Shown here: positions 7,068 to 16,272 of the stretch, piece after piece
How the letters are laid out: the number at the start of each line of letters is the position of its first letter
How positions within the stretch are numbered: position 1 is the stretch's first letter
Source: Bacteroidales bacterium UBA5433
GTDB taxonomy: Bacteria > Bacteroidota > Bacteroidia > Bacteroidales > UBA932
Direction: 5' to 3'
DNA: 64,000 nucleotides
Assembly (NCBI GenBank): GCA_002427525.1
Contig: DIRP01000013.1
Span: 31,362-95,361, forward strand
Made by a program: the position numbers and the translations under genes
The notes under the pieces: model-generated
Database searches by the model: none
What the model was told of the DNA's origin: nothing
What the model saw: the letters and a program-made list of their open reading frames with translations, nothing else

Positions 7068-9411
7068 CGGATCCTTTTTTTAAGGGTTTACTATAGAACG
7101 GCCAGGTAATACCTACCTTGACCGCACGTTGTGGACGTATATAATGAGGAGCAGAAAAATAACCGCTGTCGGGCCAGCCCTGTGCTGCATTGGTATATTT
7201 AACAAAAATGGTTGCCCGTTGCCATTTCATATTGATAAAAGCATCTATGTAAGGAGTGTTTCCATATTTTTTTTCCTGCTGCAGGTGAAAAGTACCCAGA
7301 GCGGGGTTGTAAGCTTCCATATAGTAAGCGGTATGAAACGTAATATCAGCTCCAATCTGAGCCGTCATTACATTTTTCACTACCGGTATTTCCAGGTAGT
7401 ATCTTAGGTTGGCTGCCAACAGGGGCAGGGGTACTATATCCGGATGTGACGAATACTGAACCAGCAGCCTGTGATCTAACCGTACGTACCAAAAACTAAA
7501 ATTCTGCGTCAGGGTAGCTGTCATGATATTTACCAGCTGGTCTGTTTGCCTGACCACACCCAGGGTATCGTAATAGATTCTGCTTCCTTCCAGTCCGTAA
7601 GAAAAAGTTAAAGCTGTTTCCCAATCCGGAATAGAGAGACTGGCTTGAATTTGGGTATTTGTAGTCTTTTGAAAATCATTATTCCATACAAAGTGATTGG
7701 AGTAATAATTTTGGAAGTACCAATCCGGAGTCTGTCTGTTGATAAGGAACCTTCCTGTCAGATGGATTCCCCGGGGGAGGGGGTACAGGGAGAAACGAAC
7801 GTTGGCATCCAGGGACATATCTCCCAGGTAATACCCTGCAAAATTCAGTTTTCCCACTGCGTTCCATGCAAAATATTTTTTCAACATACCGTAAGCTCCT
7901 GCATACACATACGCATTGTTGTTCCATTGTTTGGAAGGGCCCCGGGTATAATAATCAGGTACAAAACAATAGTGGGATAACAATTCATACCCCAGTCCGC
8001 CCTCTATTCCAGAGAGAATAGCCGTAGGTGACCAAGGCTGAATACGCAGAAAAAAGCGGTTGTCAAATACCATGGTAGAGACAGAGTCTGTAGTTGTAAC
8101 GGGGTCCAGATAAAACTGGTTGTTGTAAAAGGCGCGACCTGCCTGGTCTGTTAAACCAATATGGTCGGTGTAGTTCCGGCTCATCTTGTTCCAGTTGCCT
8201 GCATGTCCCAGGTATATCATGGTTCCTTCTGCTCCCGAAAGAGAATCTTTTTTAAAAATACGAATGGGCAGGCCAATGCTTTGTGTGATAAATAGTTGGT
8301 TGCTTGCCAACGCAGAGGAAGCTTTGGAAAGCCATACGGGTATGGCACGGGCATCTACTACGGTATCTGTAATAAAGCCATCGTCCTGTATACCTCCGTT
8401 TTCATCTTTGCTCAGTGAATTTCTTATGTACCCGGCGTGTGCTACGTAACGTTTCCCAAGGTAATTTGCCGTTACAGCAAGCGTTCGGGTATTGGTGGCT
8501 TCATGTTGCAATATTCCTTTTGTCCCCTTTTTTTGGTAATAGAATTGTATGTTCGCTTCCGGTGACAGATTCTGTGTATGCAGAAGTGCCACATTCATTT
8601 CTTCTTTTTCTTTGTTGGCAAACAAAGTCCCTGAATAGGACATCACGGTAAACGGACTTTTTGTGTTGTAGGCGGGCAAGGTCTCCCGGTCGTAAGCCTC
8701 GCTCATTCCGGCACTCCAGAAATCAAAGCGTTCTTTCGTTTGTCTCTTAAAATAGTTGAAGGTCAGAACAGGAGAGCCAATCGTACCCGGATGTACGGCA
8801 CCCACATCTTCTTTCATGTGCGCATAGTCATGAAAATTGCTGTTGATATTGGTGTCAATATCCCTGAAGGTCAGCTTGTTAAAATATGCGTTGTGGTTCC
8901 ATGAAATAATCCTTCTGAACCGGAGCGAATCCGGGATAATATAAGATTCCAGCATGTGGAATGTACTTTTGTAAACAGAATCTGCAAACGCTTTTTCCTC
9001 CCGGCGTTTTTGTTTGGCAAACTGCTTCAATTCTTTCGTTGAAAAAGTAGCCAGCGAGTCAATCATAAAGAAACCCAGGCTGTCCAGTTTGATCAATCCC
9101 AGACTGTCCAGCTGGTACATGAACCCCAGGCTGTCGGGAATTTGCTGCCCCAAAGAATCCAGCCTGGGCAGACGCAGGGAATCTACCAACGGAAAGTCCC
9201 GCTCCGAAGTGCTAGTAGCGACAGGTTTAGCCAGGCTATCAGCGACAGGTTTAGCCAGGCTATCAGCGACAGGTTTAGCCAGGCTATCAGCGACAGGCTT
9301 TGCCAGGCTATCAGCGACAGGTTTAACCAGGCTGTCCGGTACCTGCGCCAAGGCAGCCTGTCCGGTTAGTATTAATATAAATAGTATCAGCAGTGTGACC
9401 TTTGGTCTCAT
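6982..9411 (-). CDS. Putative outer-membrane porin with N-terminal DSL-repeat region
   Basis: An 809-residue protein with a signal peptide ending near ALAQ, then a low-complexity N-terminus built of an 8-residue tandem repeat (KPVADSLA type) and further DSLG units. A long region of alternating beta-strands rich in Tyr, Trp and Phe follows, typical of the Bacteroidetes putative porin family. The barrel seems to end at KVGITWPFY about 36 residues before the stop; the remaining Ser/Lys-rich tail overlaps the start of the MltF-like gene. I chose ATG 9411 because it starts a good signal peptide; an upstream TTG at 9429 is less likely. A -7 box lies at 9435-9442. Confidence 0.75.
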   Translation of the reverse strand: MRPKVTLLILFILILTGQAALAQVPDSLVKPVADSLAKPVADSLAKPVADSLAKPVADSLAKPVATSTSERDFPLVDSLRLPRLDSLGQQIPDSLGFMYQLDSLGLIKLDSLGFFMIDSLATFSTKELKQFAKQKRREEKAFADSVYKSTFHMLESYIIPDSLRFRRIISWNHNAYFNKLTFRDIDTNINSNFHDYAHMKEDVGAVHPGTIGSPVLTFNYFKRQTKERFDFWSAGMSEAYDRETLPAYNTKSPFTVMSYSGTLFANKEKEEMNVALLHTQNLSPEANIQFYYQKKGTKGILQHEATNTRTLAVTANYLGKRYVAHAGYIRNSLSKDENGGIQDDGFITDTVVDARAIPVWLSKASSALASNQLFITQSIGLPIRIFKKDSLSGAEGTMIYLGHAGNWNKMSRNYTDHIGLTDQAGRAFYNNQFYLDPVTTTDSVSTMVFDNRFFLRIQPWSPTAILSGIEGGLGYELLSHYCFVPDYYTRGPSKQWNNNAYVYAGAYGMLKKYFAWNAVGKLNFAGYYLGDMSLDANVRFSLYPLPRGIHLTGRFLINRQTPDWYFQNYYSNHFVWNNDFQKTTNTQIQASLSIPDWETALTFSYGLEGSRIYYDTLGVVRQTDQLVNIMTATLTQNFSFWYVRLDHRLLVQYSSHPDIVPLPLLAANLRYYLEIPVVKNVMTAQIGADITFHTAYYMEAYNPALGTFHLQQEKKYGNTPYIDAFINMKWQRATIFVKYTNAAQGWPDSGYFSAPHYIRPQRAVKVGITWPFYSKPLKKGSVDPSPKSDNETQSNSRSGSGISAGRSVR
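9217..9336 (-). repeat. Five tandem 24-bp repeats inside the porin gene
   Basis: Five head-to-tail 24-bp units start at 9217, 9241, 9265, 9289 and 9313. The first three are identical or nearly so; the last two carry a few substitutions. In frame they encode five copies of an 8-residue unit around KPVADSLA just after the signal peptide. Because the unit is a multiple of 3, copy-number change would lengthen or shorten the periplasmic N-terminus without a frameshift. Confidence 0.95.
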
Positions 9412-9434
9412 GTGTTCTTTGGGTTGCAAGGGCG

Positions 9435-9442
9435 CAAAGCTA
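9435..9442 (-). promoter_or_regulatory. -7 box of the porin gene
   Basis: TAGCTTTG on the minus strand, an exact TAnnTTTG match, ends 23 bp before the chosen ATG at 9411. Confidence 0.5.
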
Positions 9443-10420
9443 CAAAAAATGTGCCTTATCCCGTAAGATACCTTCTATTTGTTTGACAGACAAGGCATCT
9501 TTAACCAGAACTTTCTTGGCGTTATCCAACAAATAGAGGGAAGGAATAGCGTTCAGATCGTACAGGTTTTCGCTACGTATTTCGCTGTTCGGATTCCATG
9601 CGTGGAGCCAATTGGAAGGAAGGTTTGGCAGGTAATTCAACCAGCTCTCCGGGTCTTCTTCCGGGTATATGGTAAGAATGGTTAGTTGTTTTTCTTGCAC
9701 CAGATAGGTAATGAGCTCAGACGCAAGAAGTTCCCGGGTCGATTCCTTACAGGAACTGCAATCGGGATGGAGAAAATAAACAAGAATAAAAGGAGAAGTA
9801 AGGCTGTAAAGTGTTTTGGGAACAGTATGTTCCGGAATATGGGGCAGGTTCTTTAAAGCAGCAATAAAATGGAAATCCGTTGCCGGGGAACCCGGACGGT
9901 TCTTATGTGCCAATTCCAGAAGGTATACGGCCCGCGCTTTTTCCAATGTGTCCGGAAGGGGGCTGGATACCATGTGTTCCAACACGGGAAGGTACAGTTC
10001 TTCATTTCTGTACGGAGAATTGGGATGGTAGAAAAAATGTTCTGCCATGTCGTTGAATTTTACGAGCACCTGCTTTTGGATTGAGTCTGCCGCAAGGGAA
10101 GTATTCATACGGGATACCATCTGCCTGATACCTTCCCGGGCCAGGGGAGCGTCGGCTGCCAGCAACAAACCGACAAAATCGGCAAATGCTTTTTCTGCAT
10201 ATCCCTCCTGACGTACAGAACGAATGTCATCAAACGGGAATTTGTCCCAGTAATGTACAATACGGTACTTGAAAGCTTCTTCTGCAGATACTACAGGAGC
10301 CGGCACGGAAGCAGGTTGGAATTCCGGCAATGTTGCTGCTTTTTTGTTGCTTTTCCCGCTACAGGAAGCTGCAATAGCAAGAAGTACTACAAGTGGTATA
10401 AAGTGAACCAGATGCTTCAT
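9440..10420 (-). CDS. DUF5106 / thioredoxin-fold lipoprotein
   Basis: A 326-residue lipoprotein with signal peptide and lipobox AASC at residues 17-20. The N-terminal half (about 45-190) is helical and matches DUF5106. The C-terminal half is a TlpA-like thioredoxin fold with the redox motif HPDCSSCKE and a cis-proline-type segment NAIPSLYLLD. The CxxC suggests thiol-disulfide activity in the periplasm, a common arrangement in Bacteroidales. A -7 box TATTTTTG ends 4 nt before the ATG, so the transcript is probably leaderless. The gene diverges from the SDR gene. Confidence 0.8.
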   Translation of the reverse strand: MKHLVHFIPLVVLLAIAASCSGKSNKKAATLPEFQPASVPAPVVSAEEAFKYRIVHYWDKFPFDDIRSVRQEGYAEKAFADFVGLLLAADAPLAREGIRQMVSRMNTSLAADSIQKQVLVKFNDMAEHFFYHPNSPYRNEELYLPVLEHMVSSPLPDTLEKARAVYLLELAHKNRPGSPATDFHFIAALKNLPHIPEHTVPKTLYSLTSPFILVYFLHPDCSSCKESTRELLASELITYLVQEKQLTILTIYPEEDPESWLNYLPNLPSNWLHAWNPNSEIRSENLYDLNAIPSLYLLDNAKKVLVKDALSVKQIEGILRDKAHFL

Positions 10421-10424
10421 AAGA

Positions 10425-10432
10425 CAAAAATA
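10425..10432 (-). promoter_or_regulatory. -7 box of the DUF5106 lipoprotein gene
   Basis: TATTTTTG on the minus strand, 4 nt upstream of the ATG at 10420. It is only 11 bp from the divergent plus-strand -7 box at 10444-10451. Confidence 0.55.
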
Positions 10433-10443
10433 CGAATTTTTGC

Positions 10444-10451
10444 TACATTTG
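10444..10451 (+). promoter_or_regulatory. -7 box of the SDR-trkH operon
   Basis: TACATTTG on the plus strand, an exact TAnnTTTG match, 17 nt upstream of the SDR start codon. It is back-to-back with the minus-strand box at 10425-10432. Confidence 0.5.
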
Positions 10452-10468
10452 TGTTATAAAAATGTGGG

Positions 10469-11314
10469 ATGAATTCAAGTGATTTTCCGGTCGCTCTTGT
10501 TACCGGAGCTAACGGAGGCATTGGAAAGGTAATTTGCAAAGAATTACTAAGTTCCGGATACCGGGTTATTCTTTCTTTCCGAAAAAGTGAAAGAGCAGTT
10601 GCTTTTTACAACTCCTTGTTGCAGGAATACGGAGCAGAGCGTATCGGCTGCCTGGAAATGGACCTTTCGTCTGTCACGTCTATTACGGAAGCCGTATGTG
10701 TTCTTATGGAAAAAGAACAACGTCTGGATGTGTTGGTAAACAATGCCGGTATGTTGGGATACAATATGCAGGTAAGTGCGGAAGGGTACGAAATGCACAA
10801 TATGGTAAACTGTCTGGGCCCCATGTTGTTCACCCGGTTGGTGAAACCGCTTATGCACAGGGGCAGTCGCGTGGTAACCACTGTTTCCCTGGCATTGTAC
10901 TACGGGTCCATTCCTGAAAATTTCCCGTACCCTCACGCAAGGTTCAACAGGTTCCGGCAATATGCCTGCTCCAAACTTGCACTTACGTTGTTGTGCCTTC
11001 GTTTGGCAGAACTATGGAAAGAAGAGGGAATTACGGTAAATATGGCTGACCCCGGTATTGTGGATACACCTATCCTAAAACTTCATAAGTGGATTGATCC
11101 GGTGGCAGATGCGGTGTTCAGACCCTTCACCCGAACTCCGGAGAAAGGGGCGGATACGTCCATTTTTCTTTCCTCTGACCTTTCTTTGCGTGGTGCAACC
11201 GGCGGGTTGTATAAAAATAAAAAGGCCGGGACTTTACCGGAAAAGATAACAGACCATCCCTATACGGACAAAGTGTGGTGTTTTTTAGCAGATTTGTATT
11301 CCAGCGTGAATTGA
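10469..11314 (+). CDS. Short-chain dehydrogenase/reductase
   Basis: A 281-residue SDR enzyme. The cofactor-binding motif TGANGGIG is near residues 12-19, NNAG near residue 91, and the active-site YACSK lies near residue 168, preceded by a Ser-containing strand (TTVSLALY). This resembles retinol-dehydrogenase-like classical/atypical SDRs that use NADP(H). Substrate unknown. The start ATG at 10469 gives the complete Rossmann strand. trkH follows after 17 bp, so the two are probably co-transcribed, though no functional link is obvious. Confidence 0.8.
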   Translation: MNSSDFPVALVTGANGGIGKVICKELLSSGYRVILSFRKSERAVAFYNSLLQEYGAERIGCLEMDLSSVTSITEAVCVLMEKEQRLDVLVNNAGMLGYNMQVSAEGYEMHNMVNCLGPMLFTRLVKPLMHRGSRVVTTVSLALYYGSIPENFPYPHARFNRFRQYACSKLALTLLCLRLAELWKEEGITVNMADPGIVDTPILKLHKWIDPVADAVFRPFTRTPEKGADTSIFLSSDLSLRGATGGLYKNKKAGTLPEKITDHPYTDKVWCFLADLYSSVN

Positions 11315-11331
11315 CATAAGTATAACGAGTT

Positions 11332-12771
11332 ATGAGAAGTGCAGTAATAGCAAGGAATATGGGGTTGGTCCTTCTGGTGAATGCCCTGTTTATGTTCATT
11401 TCTGTAGTTGTATCTATCCTTTACGGTTTTGATACCGGGTTTTTCCCACTCCTGCTAGCGGCAACCATTACAGTAACCGTTGGTGCCCTTCCTTTTATCT
11501 TTATTAAAAAAGCCGAAGACATAGCCACGCGTGAAGGCTATGTAATTGCCGTCCTGTCCTGGGTTGTTTCCTGTTTGTTTGGTATGTTGCCTTACGTTTT
11601 TTGGGGTGGAGAGTTTTCACTTATCAATGCCTGGTATGAGAGTGTAAGCGGGTTTACGACAACCGGCAGCACCATACTTACTTCGGTGGAAGCGTTGCCG
11701 CATTCCCTTCTTTTCTGGCGTGCAGCAACCCAGTGGATTGGAGGTATGGGAGTGGTGCTGTTCATGTTGCTGATCCTCCCCGAGGTCAGCTCGGTCAGGC
11801 TCCGGCTTTCCCGTATTGAAATCAGCTCCCTTTCTCAGGATTCCTACCGGTTCAGGGCCAAGGAAACGATACGTGTTATTGCTTACGTGTATTTTGGTCT
11901 TACGTTGCTGCAGACCTTTTGTCTGGTACTGGCAGGGATGACCTTTTTTGATGCGGTTTGTCATGCATTTGCCACCATTGCGACAGGCGGATTCAGTACA
12001 CGCAACGCCAGTATTGCCTCTTACGACAGCGTAGCTATAGAGGCTATTATGCTTGTATTTATGGCTGTATCTTCCCTTCCTTTTGGATTGATTTTCCTTT
12101 TGATTGTTAAAAGGTCAACTTCCTTGTTTACCTCGCCCGTTACCCGGTATTACCTTATTTCAACCTTGGCAGTAGGTGTTTTGGTTTCAGCAAACTTATG
12201 GATTGGAGGCACTTATGGTTCTTTTGGAACGGCCTTCAGGCATGGGGTTTTCCAGACATTTTCCCTGGTTTCCACAACGGGGTTTTCCTCGGCAGATTCG
12301 TCTATGTGGCCAGCCTTTTCTATGTTGTTGCTTTTTTTCCTGATTTTTCAGGGAGGTTGTTCCGGTTCTACAGCCGGGGGAATTAAGGCGGACAGATTCC
12401 TGATTGCTTTCCAGTCTATCCGGGCGCATATTACTAAAAAACTGCATCCACATTCTGTCGTTCCGGTGAGAATAGGGGGACATGTAACTGATCCGGATGT
12501 GGTTGAGGGTGTGAATCTTTTTATAGTTCTTTTTTTCTTTGTTCTCTTTGTTACGGCACTCGTGCTTACGGTAACAGGCCTTCAGGTAATAGAGGCGCTG
12601 GTGGCTTCTGTAGTTCATTTGGTTAATGTGGGGCCGGGCTTTGGGAGTGTGGCGTCTGTAGGAAACTGCCATGATCTTGGTGGCTTCTCAAAATTTGTGT
12701 TGTCTTTGGCCATGATTATGGGCCGTATTGAATTGTTTGGCTTTTTCATTTTATTTAGCGCCAGAAAGTAG
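11332..12771 (+). CDS. trkH: TrkH-type potassium uptake protein
   Basis: A 479-residue integral membrane K+ transporter subunit with four pseudo-repeats of the pore loop. The filter-region sequences are SGFTTTGSTI, ATGGFSTRN, STTGFSSAD and VGPGFGSV, each with the conserved Gly that lines the selectivity filter. About ten membrane helices are visible and the length is normal for the family. No TrkA (cytosolic regulator) is encoded in the window. It follows the SDR gene by 17 bp. Confidence 0.92.
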   Translation: MRSAVIARNMGLVLLVNALFMFISVVVSILYGFDTGFFPLLLAATITVTVGALPFIFIKKAEDIATREGYVIAVLSWVVSCLFGMLPYVFWGGEFSLINAWYESVSGFTTTGSTILTSVEALPHSLLFWRAATQWIGGMGVVLFMLLILPEVSSVRLRLSRIEISSLSQDSYRFRAKETIRVIAYVYFGLTLLQTFCLVLAGMTFFDAVCHAFATIATGGFSTRNASIASYDSVAIEAIMLVFMAVSSLPFGLIFLLIVKRSTSLFTSPVTRYYLISTLAVGVLVSANLWIGGTYGSFGTAFRHGVFQTFSLVSTTGFSSADSSMWPAFSMLLLFFLIFQGGCSGSTAGGIKADRFLIAFQSIRAHITKKLHPHSVVPVRIGGHVTDPDVVEGVNLFIVLFFFVLFVTALVLTVTGLQVIEALVASVVHLVNVGPGFGSVASVGNCHDLGGFSKFVLSLAMIMGRIELFGFFILFSARK

Positions 12772-12784
12772 TAACTTGCCCTTT

Positions 12785-14182
12785 ATGGAACTTGAACAAT
12801 ACATTGCAGAACGGTTTCTTGCTACATTACCCTTTCAGGCATCTTCTGATCAACACACATTCTTTCATCTTTTTGCTTCCTTTCTGACAGGCGAAGACAA
12901 AATTTTTGTACTGAACGGTTATGCAGGTACAGGAAAAACAACGGCCATGGCGGCAGTGACAAGTGCACTGGAAGGGTTGGGAAGGCAAGTTGTTCTGCTG
13001 GCTCCAACCGGGCGGTCTGCCAAGGTAATGATGGGGTATGCGGGCATTCCGGCTTTTACCATACACAAAATTATTTACAGGCAAAAGACAACAGCCGGAT
13101 CCGATGAAACGGGATTTGGTGTTTTTGACCTGCAACCTAACAAAAAAAACAACACGCTTTTTATTGTTGACGAGGCTTCTTTGTTGTCTAACAGCAGCGG
13201 AGGTCTTCTTTTTGGCAGCGGTAACCTGCTGGAAGATTTGATGACTTTTGTTTTTAGCGGACCCGGAAACCAGTTGCTTTTGATGGGCGATGCTGCCCAG
13301 CTTCCGCCCGTTGGCCTGGACCGGTCACCGGCGCTGGACCCGGACCACCTGGGCGTTTATGGAAACGTTGTGTCTATGGAAATGAAAGAGGTGCTGAGGC
13401 AATCTTTGGATTCCGGTATCCTGTACAATGCCACGTTGCTTAGAAAGAACCTGACAGAAGGGAAGTGTACCCTTCCGGAATGGAAAACGGAGGGTTTCCC
13501 GGATATCTGCCGTATTAGCTCCGGTGATCTTACAGAAGCCCTGGCAGATGCGTTTAGCACCTACGGGCAGGACGAGGTGGTGGTGCTGTGCCGTTCCAAC
13601 GACCGGGCCAACCGCTACAACAAGGGAATACGCAACAGCATCCTTTTTAGGGAAGAAGAGATAACAAAAGGAGACCGTTTGATGGTTGTAAAAAATTGTT
13701 ATCAATTTGTGGAAGATGTGCCTCAGATGGATTTTATTGCCAACGGTGACATAGCGGAAATCCTGAGAATCCGTGATTTTACGGAGCGTTACGGCTTTCG
13801 GTTTGCGAAAGCCCTGCTCCGTTTTCCGGACTATAAAGATACAGAGCTGGATGTACATATCTTGCTGGATACGTTGGACAGCCGGGCTCCGGCACTTACC
13901 CGGGAACAGCAACAGCAGCTTTACGAAGGCGTATCTGCCGATTATGTACATATAAAAAACAAAAGAAAACGGTACAAAGCCATACGGGAAGACCTGTTTA
14001 TGAATGCATTGCAAGTAAAATTTGCCAATGCCATTACGTGTCATAAAGCACAGGGCGGGCAATGGAAAGCCGTGTTTGTAGATAAGGCTTTTTTTGGAAC
14101 TACATGTGACCTGGACGTGTTGCGCTGGTATTATACGGCTTTTACAAGGGCCCGGGAAAAATTGATACTGATTAACCTATAA
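12785..14182 (+). CDS. RecD-like ATP-dependent DNA helicase
   Basis: A 465-residue superfamily 1B helicase: Walker A NGYAGTGKTT near residue 45, Walker B IVDEASLLS near residue 125, and the C-terminal UvrD_C_2 motif ITCHKAQGGQW followed by YTAFTRAREKLIL. This is the compact RecD2/AAA_30 arrangement common in Bacteroidetes. I chose ATG 12785 (MELEQYIAERF), which starts 13 bp after the trkH stop; an in-frame TTG at 12728 would overlap trkH by 44 bp. Likely role: DNA repair or recombination helicase. DPP-IV follows after 12 bp. Confidence 0.85.
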   Translation: MELEQYIAERFLATLPFQASSDQHTFFHLFASFLTGEDKIFVLNGYAGTGKTTAMAAVTSALEGLGRQVVLLAPTGRSAKVMMGYAGIPAFTIHKIIYRQKTTAGSDETGFGVFDLQPNKKNNTLFIVDEASLLSNSSGGLLFGSGNLLEDLMTFVFSGPGNQLLLMGDAAQLPPVGLDRSPALDPDHLGVYGNVVSMEMKEVLRQSLDSGILYNATLLRKNLTEGKCTLPEWKTEGFPDICRISSGDLTEALADAFSTYGQDEVVVLCRSNDRANRYNKGIRNSILFREEEITKGDRLMVVKNCYQFVEDVPQMDFIANGDIAEILRIRDFTERYGFRFAKALLRFPDYKDTELDVHILLDTLDSRAPALTREQQQQLYEGVSADYVHIKNKRKRYKAIREDLFMNALQVKFANAITCHKAQGGQWKAVFVDKAFFGTTCDLDVLRWYYTAFTRAREKLILINL

Positions 14183-14194
14183 CAACTATACTGT

Positions 14195-16270
14195 ATGAAA
14201 CGAATTTTGGTTTCCTTGATTTTTTCTGTATTGCTTTTGCTACCGGTCGGTGCACAAGAACGTGCTGTGCGGGAGGCAGCTCCGCAAGATTTAGTTAAAT
14301 CATTGGAAATGCCGCTTTTCTGGGAAAACGACAGAACCCTTGTCTTGTATTCAGGTACCATGCAAAAGCCTTCCTATGTGCAGGAAGATATTTTTACGGG
14401 AGAACGAAAACAACGGGAACAACCGCAAAGAAGACAGGCCGGTTTGTCGGACCAGGAATTGGATGAACATGCCAAAAATCCGACCCTGTCGCCCGATGGT
14501 ACACAGGTAGCCTTTACTTTAAATAACGATCTGTATTCCAAAGAACTGGCAACGGGTAAATTGATAAGACATACGTACGACGGAAGTCCGACGGTACTGA
14601 ACGGGTGGGCCTCCTGGGTATATTATGAAGAGATTCTGGGCAGGGGCAGTATGTACCGCTCTTTCTGGTGGTCGCCCGATAGCCGGCGTCTTGTGTTTTT
14701 CCGAAGCGATGATACCCATGTACCCATGTTTCCCATTTACGTAGCAGACGGGCAGGACGGGTACCTGGAAGAAACACGGTATCCGAAGGCGGGAGAAGCG
14801 AACCCGACAATTCAGATTGGAATTGTTACCGTAGAAGAAGGAAGCCCCATAGTGTGGGCAGATTTTGATCCGGCAGCCGATCAGTACTTTGGACAACCGT
14901 TCTGGACGCCGGACGGAAAGACGTTGCTGTTGCAATGGATGAACAGAACGCAAAACCGATTGAAGTTGTATGCCGTAGATCCGGAAACCGGGAAAGGCGA
15001 TGTAATTTATACAGAAGAGCAGGAAACGTGGCTGGGGTGGATTGAAACCCCGCATTTTACAAAAACAGGATTCCTGATGGTACGTGATTTTGAAAAATGG
15101 CAGCACATATACCTCTATGCTTATAAAGAAAAAACAACCACCCGGCTTACAGACGGGCCGAATTGGGGGATAATCGTCCACGGAACCGACCCGGAAGAAA
15201 ACTACGTGTATTATTCGGCAAGAAGGGAAATGAGTACACGTTCCAACGTATACCGCGTGCCACTTAAACAGCAGAACAATAGAAAAGGTTCAGTTGTACA
15301 GCAACTTACGCCTGATGGCCTGCATTATACGAACGTGCAGTTCTCTCCGGGATTTACCCATTTCACGGCGCTTGCTTCCAACGTAAGCACCCCGTCCCGC
15401 TCGGTATTGTTTGGGGTAAAAGAAGGCCTTATGCGTGTCTTGGACGATGCCAAAGGCCCTGCTTACGATACAGAGTTGGCTGCCGGCAACGTACCGGTTT
15501 CTGAAATGCATTTCCTGACGACAGAAGACGGGTTTACGATTCCGGCTATCATTACATGGCCCCTACATAGGGAAGAAGGGAAAAAATACCCGGTTCTTGT
15601 CAATGTGTACGGAGGGCCCAACAACGGAAGCGTGATGGACCGCTGGGTAGCGCCGGCCGGCAAATACCACTGGGCCAAAAAAGGAGTGATACAGGTAACC
15701 CTGGACCACCGCGGCAGCGGCCATTGTGGGAAAAGAGGATTGGATATGATGTACAGGAAACTGGGTACATGGGAGATACACGATTACAAATTGTGGATAG
15801 ACTACCTGAGAAATACCGGGAGCGTAGATGAGAAACGGGTAGGCATAACGGGCTATAGCTACGGAGGGTACGTAACGGCACTGGCTGTTTGTACGGCAGG
15901 GGATTATTTTCCTTACGGAATAGCCGGAGCCGGTGTATTTGACTGGATGTTTTACGATACGCATTACACGGAACGTTTTATGGATACGCCACAAAACAAT
16001 CCGGAAGGGTATAAAAATGCCTCGGTTCTTGAACATTGCAGTACATACGGTACGTTTGGCCCTTCGGCACTGCTGATTACCCACGGTACTTCCGATGACA
16101 ACGTGCATTTTCAGAATGCCATGCGCCTGGCAGACGAACTCATGAAGCATAACAAGCTTTTTCAGTTTATGCTGTATCCCGGGGCCAGGCATGGTTACAG
16201 AGGATACCAGGGAGCTTATTCTGCAACAGAAGAAACGGCTTTCTGGACACGGTATCTTTTGGAGGAATAG
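14195..16270 (+). CDS. Dipeptidyl-peptidase IV (S9B family serine peptidase)
   Basis: A 691-residue secreted peptidase that removes Xaa-Pro dipeptides. The signal peptide ends near PVGAQ. The beta-propeller domain has the substrate N-terminus-binding Glu pair in YYEEILGRG. The C-terminal alpha/beta hydrolase has the triad Ser555 (GYSYGG), Asp634 (TSDDNV) and His666 (ARHGY), with the same spacing as characterised DPP-IV. Length is typical for Bacteroidales periplasmic DPP4. It is in a plus-strand run with the methyltransferase (2-bp gap) and the metallopeptidase, suggesting co-transcription. Likely role: processing of peptides imported to the periplasm. Confidence 0.93.
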   Translation: MKRILVSLIFSVLLLLPVGAQERAVREAAPQDLVKSLEMPLFWENDRTLVLYSGTMQKPSYVQEDIFTGERKQREQPQRRQAGLSDQELDEHAKNPTLSPDGTQVAFTLNNDLYSKELATGKLIRHTYDGSPTVLNGWASWVYYEEILGRGSMYRSFWWSPDSRRLVFFRSDDTHVPMFPIYVADGQDGYLEETRYPKAGEANPTIQIGIVTVEEGSPIVWADFDPAADQYFGQPFWTPDGKTLLLQWMNRTQNRLKLYAVDPETGKGDVIYTEEQETWLGWIETPHFTKTGFLMVRDFEKWQHIYLYAYKEKTTTRLTDGPNWGIIVHGTDPEENYVYYSARREMSTRSNVYRVPLKQQNNRKGSVVQQLTPDGLHYTNVQFSPGFTHFTALASNVSTPSRSVLFGVKEGLMRVLDDAKGPAYDTELAAGNVPVSEMHFLTTEDGFTIPAIITWPLHREEGKKYPVLVNVYGGPNNGSVMDRWVAPAGKYHWAKKGVIQVTLDHRGSGHCGKRGLDMMYRKLGTWEIHDYKLWIDYLRNTGSVDEKRVGITGYSYGGYVTALAVCTAGDYFPYGIAGAGVFDWMFYDTHYTERFMDTPQNNPEGYKNASVLEHCSTYGTFGPSALLITHGTSDDNVHFQNAMRLADELMKHNKLFQFMLYPGARHGYRGYQGAYSATEETAFWTRYLLEE

Positions 16271-16272
16271 CT

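Noticed and set aside
10462..10482. Six-codon upstream ORF (MWDEFK) overlapping the SDR start
   Set aside because: Too short and with no codon pattern linked to any regulatory signal; probably chance.
13325..14062. 245-codon minus-strand frame opposite the helicase gene
   Set aside because: The helicase frame has Walker motifs and the C-terminal UvrD motif across this stretch; the opposite frame has none.
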